A DNA stretch of 64,000 bases, from positions 248,001 through 312,000 of the forward strand of contig CAWDJZ010000007.1 in NCBI GenBank assembly GCA_963802765.1. Reading direction: 5' to 3'. The stretch comes from Gaiellasilicea sp963802765 (lineage in GTDB: Bacteria; Actinomycetota; Thermoleophilia; Gaiellales; Gaiellaceae). Positions 17,258 to 24,782 of the stretch are shown piece by piece. How positions within the stretch are numbered: position 1 is the stretch's first letter; every line of letters begins with the position of its first letter. Below the pieces are notes generated by a model, which saw only the letters and a program-made list of their open reading frames with translations, searched no databases and had not been told where the DNA came from. Made by a program: the position numbers and the translations under genes.

Positions 17258-18042
17258 TGGCGAAGCTGAACCCGCTTGGCGTTTGGGGGGTCTTCAGGGA
17301 GCTGCGGTCCGCCGCCGAGGACCGGCGCCCGCTCGTCGTCAGCGGCCCGCTCGCCGAGCAGCTGGCGAAGGAGCTCGGCCACGGTGGCGCGCCGGGCGTC
17401 GTTCGCGTCGGAGGCAGAGTCGAGGACGTCGCTGTGCTCGTGCGCGTGCTCGCCGGTCCTCCGGGTGAGGAGGACGAGCGTGAGCTCCGGGCCGCCAACC
17501 TGGCCGGGGTTCCCGTCGTGGCGGTACAGACCGGTACGGAGACGTTCGACGCCCCTTACGTTCTCGCCACCGACGTCGTCATGTGCCCGCCGGGCGCCGG
17601 CTTCCCGGTCGATCAGATCGCCGGCGTGATCGCCCGTCGGCTCCGTGACGACGCGATCGGGCTCGCGGCCCGGCTGCCCGTGCTGCGCCGGCCCGTGTGC
17701 GAAGCTCTGATCGAGCGCCTCTCGCGGCAGAACGGGGTGATCGGCGTCGTCGTCTTCATCCCCGGCGCCGACTTCCCGGTCCTCACGTTGAACCAGATCC
17801 GGCTCGTGCTCCGGCTTGCCGCAGCGCACGGCGTTCAGCTCGACGAGAACCGGCTTCCCGAGGTGCTGGCAACGATCGGGGCCGGGCTCGGTTTCCGGAC
17901 GATCGCAAGGCAGATCCTCGGCTCAGTGCCGTTTGCGGGCTGGGCGGTGAAGGGCGGGATCGCCTACATCGGCACGAGAGCGCTCGGCGAGGCGGCAATG
18001 CGCTACTTCGAGCAAAGAGCCGAGCAAGAGCGCGCGGGTTAG
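17257..18042 (+). CDS. DUF697-like protein of unknown function
   Basis: The 261-aa protein has an N-terminal alpha/beta part that looks like a degenerate GTPase-type fold without a P-loop (residues 20-110; VVSGPLAEQLAKELG, VPVVAVQTGTE). Its C-terminal half resembles DUF697 (IGVVVFIPGADFPVLTLNQ, RLVLRLAAAHG, ATIGAGLGFRTIARQILG, VPFAGWAVKGGIAYIGTRA). DUF697 proteins are membrane-associated, often next to GTPases. The start overlaps the rodA stop, so it is co-transcribed with the elongasome genes; a role in envelope growth is only suggested by location. Confidence 0.75.
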   Translation: MAKLNPLGVWGVFRELRSAAEDRRPLVVSGPLAEQLAKELGHGGAPGVVRVGGRVEDVAVLVRVLAGPPGEEDERELRAANLAGVPVVAVQTGTETFDAPYVLATDVVMCPPGAGFPVDQIAGVIARRLRDDAIGLAARLPVLRRPVCEALIERLSRQNGVIGVVVFIPGADFPVLTLNQIRLVLRLAAAHGVQLDENRLPEVLATIGAGLGFRTIARQILGSVPFAGWAVKGGIAYIGTRALGEAAMRYFEQRAEQERAG

Positions 18043-18126
18043 AGCCTGCGGCCCCCGCATCGGCTCCGTCCGGCCTTGGTCCTAACGTTCGCCTCACGAC
18101 TACTGGCACAGCGAGAGGAGGCGGGG

Positions 18127-18321
18127 ATGGCTGTTTCCGAGCACGCCGAGGAATTGCTGCAGATCGAAGAGGCCGACGCCTGGTTCGAATACCTCGAGTC
18201 GACCCGCGCGCAGAGCAAGAGCCGCTACGCCGAGGTCGAGCCGTGGGCCTGGGCACGCCTCTCCCAGCGGCTCCGCGCCGTCCGCGCGCGTCGCGCCCGG
18301 CTGCGCCCGGCCGCTGCGTAG
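18127..18321 (+). CDS. small conserved-looking protein, 64 aa
   Basis: ATG 18127 is preceded by a strong Shine-Dalgarno, GAGAGGAGG, at about 18113-18121. The protein is acidic at the N-terminus (SEHAEELLQIEEADAWFEYLE) and basic at the C-terminus (RLRAVRARRARLR), probably all helical, with no known domain. The upstream 84 bp after the DUF697 gene may hold its promoter. Function unknown. Confidence 0.6.
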   Translation: MAVSEHAEELLQIEEADAWFEYLESTRAQSKSRYAEVEPWAWARLSQRLRAVRARRARLRPAAA

Positions 18322-18401
18322 CCGAGAATCGACCCAGCCTGACCCACTGATACGCTGTGGTCAGGCCATGCCTACGTCTTTCACATTCCGCAGCGCGCGA
18401 C

Positions 18402-18419
18402 CGGCCGCTTTCGCGGCCG
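18402..18419 (+). promoter_or_regulatory. hairpin in the RNase E/G leader
   Basis: CGGCCGC-TTTC-GCGGCCG, a perfect 7-bp stem with a 4-nt loop, lies 36 nt before the start codon of the RNase E/G gene. RNase E mRNAs in other bacteria carry autoregulatory leader hairpins; a similar role here is inference. Confidence 0.4.
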
Positions 18420-18455
18420 AGTCTTTGCGCGCGCCCCTCACCCTAGGAGAATCAT

Positions 18456-21248
18456 TTGGCACCCTGGTTTCGCTGGAAGCGCAAGAAGGAGACCGAGCAG
18501 GAGGCGCCGCAGCAGGACGCTGCGCAGCAGCCCGCTCCGGTAGAGCAGCCCGCAGCGGCTGAGCAGACAACCGCCACGGCCGAGGCCGGGGCGACGACAG
18601 ACCCGACGAAGAAACGCCGCCGCGGCAGCCGAGGTGGGCGCGGGCGCAAGAAGCCCGGCGCTGCCGCCACCGCCGAGAAGGCGGACGACAGGCCTGAGCA
18701 GAAGCCGCAGCCGGCGAAGCGCGAACGCACGGCGCCCGAGCGCAGTCAGCGTCAGGAGCGCCGCGCCAACCAGCGCCGTCGCGTGCCGCAGAAGCGCGCG
18801 CCGCTGCCGAAGGCGAAGCGCGAGCTTCTGATCTCCGTCGACGTCGGCGAGCAGCGTGTCGCCATCCTCGAGGACGACCGCGTCGCCGAGGTCTATCTGG
18901 AGCGTCCCGAGCGTCGCTCGATCGCCGGCAACATCTATCTCGGCACGGTCGACAACGTGCTGCCCGGCATGGAGGCTGCTTTCGTCGAGATCGGCCTCGA
19001 GAAGAACGGCTTCCTCTACGTCGACGAGATCGTCGTGCCCGAGCTCGAGGGCAAGCGGCACGGTAAGAAGATCACCGACCTGATCGCACGCGGCCAGCAG
19101 ATCATGGTGCAGGCGGTCAAGGACCCGATGAAGACCAAGGGTGCGCGCCTCACGACCGAGATCTCGCTCCCCGGCCGCTTCCTGGTCTTCGTGCCGCAGG
19201 GCGAGGGCCTCGGTGTCTCGCGCCGGCTCGACGACGCCGAGCGGACGCGTCTGAAGGAGATCATCAAGGGTCTCGACCCCAAGGAGGGCGGGATCATCGT
19301 CCGCACGGCCGCCGAGGGCGCGTCCGCCGAGGACATCGAGCGCGACCTCGTCTTCCTGCAGCGGCTCTGGAAGACGATCCAGACGAAGGCGAAGAACGCC
19401 AAGGCGCCCGCGCTCGTCTACCAGGAGGCCGAGCTGCCGCTCCGGATCGTCCGCGACCTCTTCGCGGGCGACTTCGAGAGCGCGCTGATCGACCACGACC
19501 GCACCTACAAGCGCATCGTCGGCTACTTGAAGAAGACGTCGCCCCACATGCTCGAGCGCGTCCACCGCTACAAGGAGAAGACGCCGCTCTTCGAGGGGAC
19601 GGGAGTCGACGCCGAGATCCGCTCGACGCTGAACCGGCGGGTCGACCTGCCCTCCGGCGGCTACCTGATCTTCGACTACGCCGAGGCGTTCACCGTCGTC
19701 GATGTGAACACGGGCCGCTTCGTGGGCTCACGCTCGAAGAGCTCGCCCGGCCGGCTCGAGGACACGATCACGAAGAACAACCTCGAGGCGGTGAAGGAGG
19801 TCGTGCGCCAGCTGCGGTTGCGCGACATCGGCGGGATCATCGTCATCGACTTCATCGACATGGCGAATCCGAAGAACCGGGCGACCGTCGAGGAGGCGCT
19901 GCGCACCGAGCTCGAGCGCGACCGGACGAAGACCTACGTCGTCGAGATCTCGCCGCTCGGCCTTGTCGAGATGACGCGCCAGAACGTCACCGACGGGCCG
20001 CGCGAGATCCTGACCAAGAAGTGCCCGACCTGTGCCGGCGACGGGATCGTCCTCTCGGAGGCGTCGGCCGCGCTCGAGGTTGAGCGGCGGCTGCGCACGC
20101 TCGCGTCGGGCTCGCGGGCCCAGGCGTTCCGGGTCGAGGTGAGCCCCAAGACCGCATCGCTTCTGCTCGGCGCGGGCGGCACGCGCCTCGCCGAGATCGA
20201 AGCGGCGTCACGGAAGCGCTTCTTCCTCGTCCCCAAGGAGGGCGTCCACGCCGACCACGTCGCGGTGCTCGCCGAGGGCAAGCTCGCCGACCTGCAGCCC
20301 GAGGCGCCCGTCGCCGAGGGCGCCGAGGTCCAGCTGAAGCTCGTCGAGGTCGACAAGCACGACTCCGGCTCAGCCGTCGGCAAGCTCGACGGGCTCGACG
20401 TCGTCGTCGGCGGCGCCGCGAAGCTCGTGGGCAAGAAGGCGAAGGTTCGCGTCGAGCGCATCCTCGACGGAGTCGCGTACGCGACCGCGCTGAGCGGGGT
20501 CGAGGCTCCGTCGGAGCCGATCACGTTCGAGAGCGAGGCCGAGAAGCCGACGCGGGCGCCGAGCCGGGCGAAGAAGGCGGCCGAGGTCGACGATCGAGGC
20601 CGAGGTCGGAGGCCGAGGTGGAGGCCGAGGAGCCGGCCGTCGAAGAGCCCGAAGTCGCCGAGCCGGACGTGGCGCCGAGGCCGAGCCCGAGGAGGAGCGG
20701 TCGAAGTCGAGGCCGGCGCCGACGGGGCGGCACCCGCCAAGAAGAAGACGCGCCGCGGCTCCCGCGGTGGGCGCGGCCGCAAGAAGAAGCCGGCCGCAGC
20801 GGCCGCCACGGACGGCGCGTCCGAGGCGGACGCCGAGCCTGCGGACGCGGTCGAAGCTCCGCGCATCCACGTCCCCGACCTCGAGCTGGGCGGCGCCAAG
20901 CCTGCGCGGCGGCGCTCGAGCGGCGCCAAGCCGGCGGCCTCCGAGAGCGACGAGGCCGCGCCTGAACCGGTCGTCGAGGCGGTCGCGGCGGAAGCGGCGG
21001 AGAGCACGGACGGTGCCGAGCCGACGGCGACGCCCAAGCGCAAGACGCGCCGCGGCTCGCGGGGCGGACGCGGCCGGAAGAAGCCCGCCGCAGCCGCGGC
21101 CGCGGGAACCGGCGCCGCCGCGGACGCGGAACCGGAGACGGCGGTCGCGACCGCCGAGCCGGCCGCGGAGCCCGTCACGAACGGCGGCGAGCCGGCCTCG
21201 GACGACTACGTGCCGATGTCCGAGTGGCTCGACGACCTGGACGCCTAG
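18456..21248 (+). CDS. ribonuclease E/G family endoribonuclease
   Basis: The 930-aa protein cleaves single-stranded RNA in rRNA maturation and mRNA decay. Residues 1-120 are disordered and basic, with an RG-rich box (RRRGSRGGRGRKK, about 54-66). The catalytic core follows: S1-containing start (ELLISVDVGEQRVAILEDDR, RSIAGNIYLGTVDNVLPGM), DNase-I-like domain with FTVVDVNTGRF and GGIIVIDFIDM, and the zinc link CPTCAGDG. A TRAM-like segment (EVDKHDSGSAVGKLDG) and a long low-complexity tail with two more TRRGSRGGRGRKK boxes complete it. The TTG start has AGGAGA at 18444-18449 with good spacing. The linker coded by 20590-20700 changes composition abruptly and may contain compensating indels. Confidence 0.93.
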   Translation: MAPWFRWKRKKETEQEAPQQDAAQQPAPVEQPAAAEQTTATAEAGATTDPTKKRRRGSRGGRGRKKPGAAATAEKADDRPEQKPQPAKRERTAPERSQRQERRANQRRRVPQKRAPLPKAKRELLISVDVGEQRVAILEDDRVAEVYLERPERRSIAGNIYLGTVDNVLPGMEAAFVEIGLEKNGFLYVDEIVVPELEGKRHGKKITDLIARGQQIMVQAVKDPMKTKGARLTTEISLPGRFLVFVPQGEGLGVSRRLDDAERTRLKEIIKGLDPKEGGIIVRTAAEGASAEDIERDLVFLQRLWKTIQTKAKNAKAPALVYQEAELPLRIVRDLFAGDFESALIDHDRTYKRIVGYLKKTSPHMLERVHRYKEKTPLFEGTGVDAEIRSTLNRRVDLPSGGYLIFDYAEAFTVVDVNTGRFVGSRSKSSPGRLEDTITKNNLEAVKEVVRQLRLRDIGGIIVIDFIDMANPKNRATVEEALRTELERDRTKTYVVEISPLGLVEMTRQNVTDGPREILTKKCPTCAGDGIVLSEASAALEVERRLRTLASGSRAQAFRVEVSPKTASLLLGAGGTRLAEIEAASRKRFFLVPKEGVHADHVAVLAEGKLADLQPEAPVAEGAEVQLKLVEVDKHDSGSAVGKLDGLDVVVGGAAKLVGKKAKVRVERILDGVAYATALSGVEAPSEPITFESEAEKPTRAPSRAKKAAEVDDRGRGRRPRWRPRSRPSKSPKSPSRTWRRGRARGGAVEVEAGADGAAPAKKKTRRGSRGGRGRKKKPAAAAATDGASEADAEPADAVEAPRIHVPDLELGGAKPARRRSSGAKPAASESDEAAPEPVVEAVAAEAAESTDGAEPTATPKRKTRRGSRGGRGRKKPAAAAAAGTGAAADAEPETAVATAEPAAEPVTNGGEPASDDYVPMSEWLDDLDA

Positions 21249-21265
21249 CCGGACGGGCAATCCGC

Positions 21266-21271
21266 TACAAT
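21266..21271 (+). promoter_or_regulatory. -10-like box upstream of rplU
   Basis: TACAAT in the gap after the RNase E/G gene, 39 bp before the rplU ATG. The same GCTACAATCCG string occurs upstream of the gene at 37927. No convincing -35 is seen. Confidence 0.4.
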
Positions 21272-21280
21272 CCGACGGCT

Positions 21281-21298
21281 CGCGGGCGCTTGCCCGCG
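21281..21298 (+). promoter_or_regulatory. hairpin in the rplU leader
   Basis: CGCGGGC-GCTT-GCCCGCG is a perfect 7-bp stem, 12 nt before the rplU start and downstream of the -10 box. It lacks a clear U-tract, so a leader element (ribosomal-protein feedback or processing site) is as likely as a terminator. Confidence 0.4.
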
Positions 21299-21310
21299 TT
21301 TCCTGCGCTT

Positions 21311-21853
21311 ATGAGCACCTACGCGATCATCTCCGTCGGCGGAAAGCAGTACCGCGTCCGTGAGGGCGAGAAGCTGCTCGTGGACCGGCTCGCGCACGGG
21401 GAGGGCAAGACCTTCCAGCCGACCGTGCTCCTGATCGGCGGCGACGGCAACACCGAGCTCTCGCCGTCAGCGACCGTGACGGCGCGCGTCGTGGCCGACG
21501 TGCGCGGCGAGAAGATCCGGATCGGCAAGTACAAGCCGAAGAGCGGCTACCGCAAGCACACCGGCTTCCGCGCCAGCCTCTCGCAGATCGAGATCGAGTC
21601 GATCGGCTCCGCCAGGAAGGCCGCGAAGAAGGAGCCCGCAGCCGCCAAGGCGGAGGCGCCCGCGGCCGAGGATCGCGTCAAGGGCATGCCGGCGGGCTAC
21701 GAGGAATTGACGGTCGCGGCGATCAAAGAGCAGTCTTCGGAGTGGAACCGCCCGATGCTCGAGGCGGCGCTCGAGTACGAGCAGGCGCACGGCAAGCGGA
21801 AGGGCGCGATCGCGGCGATCGAGCACGCGCTCGCGGAGAAGGAGGAGAGCTAA
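21311..21853 (+). CDS. rplU: 50S ribosomal protein L21 with C-terminal extension
   Basis: Residues 1-102 are canonical L21: MSTYAIISVGGKQYRVREGE, then IGKYKPKSGYRKHTGFR. After an Ala/Lys/Glu linker (AAKKEPAAAKAEAPAAED), residues about 120-180 form an extra helical domain (GYEELTVAAIKEQ; EAALEYEQAHGKRKGAIAAIEHAL), so the protein is 180 aa against about 103 in most bacteria. The extension resembles small helical modules found at the ends of other actinobacterial proteins; its role is unknown. rpmA overlaps the stop by one base. Confidence 0.95.
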   Translation: MSTYAIISVGGKQYRVREGEKLLVDRLAHGEGKTFQPTVLLIGGDGNTELSPSATVTARVVADVRGEKIRIGKYKPKSGYRKHTGFRASLSQIEIESIGSARKAAKKEPAAAKAEAPAAEDRVKGMPAGYEELTVAAIKEQSSEWNRPMLEAALEYEQAHGKRKGAIAAIEHALAEKEES

Positions 21854-22122
21854 TGGCACACAAGAAGGGCCTCGGTTCCTCCCGGAACGGCCGCGACTCG
21901 AATGCGAAGCGGCTCGGCGTGAAGATCTTCGCCGGCCAGAAGGTCAAGTCCGGCATGATCATCGTCCGCCAGCGCGGTACCCGGTTCCGCCCCGGCCCGG
22001 GCACGGACATCGGCCGCGACGACACGATCTTCGCCGTCCGCGAGGGCACGGTCGAGTTCCGCAGGAGCGGCGAGAAGCGCTTCATCTCGGTCGCCGAGAC
22101 CGAGCGGGCCGAAGCCAAGTAA
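21853..22122 (+). CDS. rpmA: 50S ribosomal protein L27
   Basis: The 89-aa L27 contacts the peptidyl-transferase centre with its N-terminus. Typical sequence: MAHKKGLGSSRNGRDSNAKR, VRQRGTRFRPG and GRDDTIFAVREGTVEF. There is no Firmicutes-type N-terminal cleavage extension. The ATG overlaps the TAA of rplU and obgE follows after 24 bp. Confidence 0.98.
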   Translation: MAHKKGLGSSRNGRDSNAKRLGVKIFAGQKVKSGMIIVRQRGTRFRPGPGTDIGRDDTIFAVREGTVEFRRSGEKRFISVAETERAEAK

Positions 22123-22146
22123 CAGTCTGTTCCTAGGCGAGCCGGC

Positions 22147-23340
22147 ATGTTCGCCGACCACGCGCGCATCCACGTCCTTTCCGGCCGCGGCGGCGACGGC
22201 GGCCTCTCCTTCCGGCGCGAGAAGCATGTGCCGAAGGGCGGACCAGACGGCGGTGACGGCGGCCGCGGCGGCGACGTCGCGCTCGTCGCGGACCCGCGCC
22301 TGCGCGATCTTTCCGGCTTCCGCGCCCGCCGCCGGTTCCAGGCAGGTCGCGGTGAGCCCGGACGGGGCGCGCGTAAGCACGGTGCCGACGGCGCCGGGAT
22401 CGAGCTCGGCGTGCCGGTCGGGACGCAGGCGTACGGCGCCGAGGGTGAGCTGATCGCCGACCTGGCGCGGCCCGGCGCCCGGGTCGTGCTCGCGCGCGGC
22501 GGCAACGGAGGCCGCGGCAATGCTCGCTTCGCCACGCCGACGCGCCAGACGCCGCGGTTCGCGGAGGTGGGGGAGCCGGCGGAGGAGGCCGACGTCGAGC
22601 TGCGGCTGAAGCTGCTCGCGGACGCCGCGATGGCCGGCCTGCCGAACGCGGGCAAGTCCTCGCTCCTGCGCCGGCTCTCGAACGCAAAGCCGAAGGTCGC
22701 CGACTATCCCTTCACCACCCTGGCGCCGGTGCTCGGCACCGTCGAGTCGCCGGACGGCGCCCAGCTGACCGTCGCCGACGTGCCCGGCCTGATCGAGGGT
22801 GCGAGCGAAGGCGTCGGCCTCGGGCACGAGTTCCTCGCCCATCTCGAACGGGCGCGACTGCTCCTGCACGTGATCGACGCCTCGGCCGAGGACGTCGACG
22901 AGCGCTTCCGCACGATCGACCGCGAGCTGGCGCTCTACGGCGCGGGCCTCGACGAGCGGCCGCAGGCGGTCGTCCTGAACAAGATCGATCTCCTGCCGGA
23001 GCCGCCTGCCTTCCCGCTCGAGGACGACCGCATCGTCGGCGTCTTCCCGGTCTCGTGCGCGACGGGGGCCGGCATCGACGACCTGAAGCTCGCCCTCTTC
23101 CGGCTCTGCCCCGCCGCGCCGGAGCCGCAGGAGGACGACGAGGCCGAGCTGCCTGAGTTCCTCGAGTACCGGCCGCGCCCGCCGGCCCGGCGCGCCTATC
23201 GCCTCTACCGCACGGACAGGGGCTTCCGAATCGTCGGCGAGGCGCCGCAGGGCGAGCAGCTCGAGGCGGTCCTCAAGGCGGCGGGCGCCCGCCAGGGCCA
23301 GGAGATCGAGATCGGCGAAGACGTCCTCGAGTGGCAGTAG
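22147..23340 (+). CDS. obgE: GTPase ObgE/CgtA
   Basis: The 397-aa Obg GTPase assists 50S assembly and links ribosome production to stress. It has a Gly-rich N-terminal Obg fold (GRGGDGGLSFRREKHVPKGG), a G domain with GLPNAGKSSLL (G1), DYPFTTL (G2), VADVPGLIEGA (G3) and NKIDLL (G4), and a C-terminal OCT domain (RLYRTDRGFRIVGEA). It overlaps nadD by 10 bp. The order L21-L27-Obg is conserved. Confidence 0.97.
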   Translation: MFADHARIHVLSGRGGDGGLSFRREKHVPKGGPDGGDGGRGGDVALVADPRLRDLSGFRARRRFQAGRGEPGRGARKHGADGAGIELGVPVGTQAYGAEGELIADLARPGARVVLARGGNGGRGNARFATPTRQTPRFAEVGEPAEEADVELRLKLLADAAMAGLPNAGKSSLLRRLSNAKPKVADYPFTTLAPVLGTVESPDGAQLTVADVPGLIEGASEGVGLGHEFLAHLERARLLLHVIDASAEDVDERFRTIDRELALYGAGLDERPQAVVLNKIDLLPEPPAFPLEDDRIVGVFPVSCATGAGIDDLKLALFRLCPAAPEPQEDDEAELPEFLEYRPRPPARRAYRLYRTDRGFRIVGEAPQGEQLEAVLKAAGARQGQEIEIGEDVLEWQ

Positions 23341-23885
23341 TCGGGATCCTGGGGGGACGGTTCGACCCGCCGCACGTCGGCCATATCGCGCTCGCGGCGC
23401 GGGCGGTCGAGCACTTCGGGATCGACGACCTGCACGTCACCGTCGTCGCCGACGCGGCCCACAAGAGTGCCGAGGCGCCGATCGAGCACCGGCTCGAAAT
23501 GGCGCGGCTCACGTTCGCGCCGCTCGACGCGGTGGTCGAGGTCGAGGAGCACCGCTACACGGTCGATGCGCTCGAGGCGCGCGGGTACGACGATCCGATC
23601 TTCCTGATCGGCGCCGACCAGCTGGCCGACTTCCCGACGTGGAAGGAGCCCGACCGCGTGCTCGAGCTCGCGCGCCTCGGCGTCGCGGCCCGGCCCGGCT
23701 ACGCGCCGCCGTTCGAGAGCTCGGACCGGATCGACGTCTTCGAGCTGGAGCCGCACGACGTCTCGTCGACGGCGATCCGCGAGCGGGTGCGGCGGGGCGA
23801 GCCGGTCGACGGGCTCGTCGTCCCGGCGGTCGCCGATTACATCGCCGAGCAGGGGCTCTATGTCGGCGGTTCGCGGGTATGCTGA
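23331..23885 (+). CDS. nadD: nicotinate-nucleotide adenylyltransferase
   Basis: NadD forms nicotinate adenine dinucleotide from NaMN and ATP in NAD synthesis. The 184-aa protein has the nucleotidyltransferase start GILGGRFDPPHVGHIALA with the HxGH-type motif, FLIGADQLADFPTWKEPD and the C-terminal ISxTxxR-like VSSTAIRERVRRGE. GTG start inside the end of obgE; the end overlaps rsfS. Confidence 0.95.
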   Translation: MAVVGILGGRFDPPHVGHIALAARAVEHFGIDDLHVTVVADAAHKSAEAPIEHRLEMARLTFAPLDAVVEVEEHRYTVDALEARGYDDPIFLIGADQLADFPTWKEPDRVLELARLGVAARPGYAPPFESSDRIDVFELEPHDVSSTAIRERVRRGEPVDGLVVPAVADYIAEQGLYVGGSRVC

Positions 23886-24247
23886 AGGCTCTGAATTCCC
23901 TCGACCAAGCACGCCGGATCGCCGCTCTCGCGAGCGAGAAGCTGGCAGAAGACGTCGTCATCCTCGACATGAGGCCCGTGTGCGTCTACACGGACTTCTT
24001 CGTGCTCGCGACCGGACGCAACGCGCGTCAGACGAAGGCGATCTTCGACGACGTGCACGCGCAGCTGAAGAAGGAGGCGAAGCTGCTGCCGCGCGCGGTC
24101 GACGGTGCGGCCGAGGCGGAGTGGATCATCGCGGACTACCTCGACGTCGTCCTGCACATCTTCACGCCGGAGACGCGTGCGTTCTATCGCCTCGAGGACC
24201 TCTGGGGCGACGTGCCCGCGGTCGGGCTCGGAGCCGCGACCGCGTAG
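23879..24247 (+). CDS. rsfS: ribosome silencing factor RsfS
   Basis: The 122-aa DUF143-family protein binds L14 and prevents 30S-50S joining when nutrients are scarce. Characteristic parts: EDVVILDMRPVCVYTDFFVLATG, RQTKAIFDDVHAQLKKE, EWIIADYLDVVLHIFTPETR and FYRLEDLWGDVP. The ATG overlaps nadD by 7 bp, the usual nadD-rsfS coupling. Confidence 0.95.
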   Translation: MLKALNSLDQARRIAALASEKLAEDVVILDMRPVCVYTDFFVLATGRNARQTKAIFDDVHAQLKKEAKLLPRAVDGAAEAEWIIADYLDVVLHIFTPETRAFYRLEDLWGDVPAVGLGAATA

Positions 24248-24280
24248 TCTCCGTCCGGCGCACGAACTAGTGTTCGTGTC

Positions 24281-24754
24281 GTGTTGTCGAGTGACCAGAA
24301 GGGATCCATAGCCGAAGCGGCGATTGCACTCGCGGCGATCAGGAAGGAGCTCGGCGTCCTCAAGCCTCTCGCCGACGGCCTACGCTATGACCTGGTACTG
24401 GACACCGGAGCGAGGCTGTTGCGTGTGCAGTGCAAGTGGGCCGTGCGTCGTGGCGACGTCGTCGCCATCAACTGCCGATCGTGCCGTCGAGGGCCGGAGG
24501 GCTTCGTCCGGAGGACATACAGCGCCGAGGAGATCGACTTGGTCATCGGGTACTTGGCGGAGCTGGATCGGTGCTACGTCCTCTCACCTAGTGCCTTCGA
24601 AGGGCACTTCGCGGTTCAGCTCCGGCTTGCTCCCACGCGCAACAATCAGGCGATTGGGATCAGGTGGGCGCGCGACCACGAATTCGAGCGGCTAGACTGG
24701 GCCACTCTTGGGGCCGTAGCTCAGCTGGGAGAGCGACGCGCTGGCAGCGCGTAG
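24281..24754 (+). CDS. PD-(D/E)XK nuclease-like protein ending inside a tRNA gene
   Basis: The 157-aa protein from GTG 24281 resembles the group-I-intron-endonuclease-like PDDEXK_5 group: KGSIAEAAIALAAIRKELG with Glu12, RYDLVLD with Asp37 and the catalytic-strand motif RVQCKWA (Gln50/Lys52). Cys pair CRSC and a basic middle region could aid DNA binding. Base composition is less GC-rich than the neighbours, suggesting transfer. The last 14 residues (GAVAQLGERRAGSA) are encoded by the first 45 nt of the tRNA-Ala gene, so the original stop was probably lost or the element inserted next to the tRNA. Activity untested. Confidence 0.65.
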   Translation: MLSSDQKGSIAEAAIALAAIRKELGVLKPLADGLRYDLVLDTGARLLRVQCKWAVRRGDVVAINCRSCRRGPEGFVRRTYSAEEIDLVIGYLAELDRCYVLSPSAFEGHFAVQLRLAPTRNNQAIGIRWARDHEFERLDWATLGAVAQLGERRAGSA

Positions 24755-24782
24755 GTCACGGGTTCGAGTCCCGTCGGCTCCA
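24710..24782 (+). tRNA. tRNA-Ala (anticodon GGC)
   Basis: Seventy-three nt fold into a full cloverleaf: acceptor GGGGCCG/CGGCTCC, D arm GCTC...GAGC, anticodon stem ACGCG/CGCGT with loop CTGGCAG (anticodon GGC), and T arm ACGGG-TTCGAGT-CCCGT. The discriminator is A. The acceptor pair 3-70 is G-U (24712/24779), the alanine identity element. CCA is not encoded. A TAGACT -10-like box at 24693-24698 lies upstream. Two protein-coding frames from opposite strands end inside it. Confidence 0.97.

Noticed and set aside
21281..21298. Intrinsic terminator of the RNase E/G gene
   Set aside because: Strong stem but only TTT follows, and it lies downstream of a -10-like box for rplU, so a leader hairpin is at least as likely.
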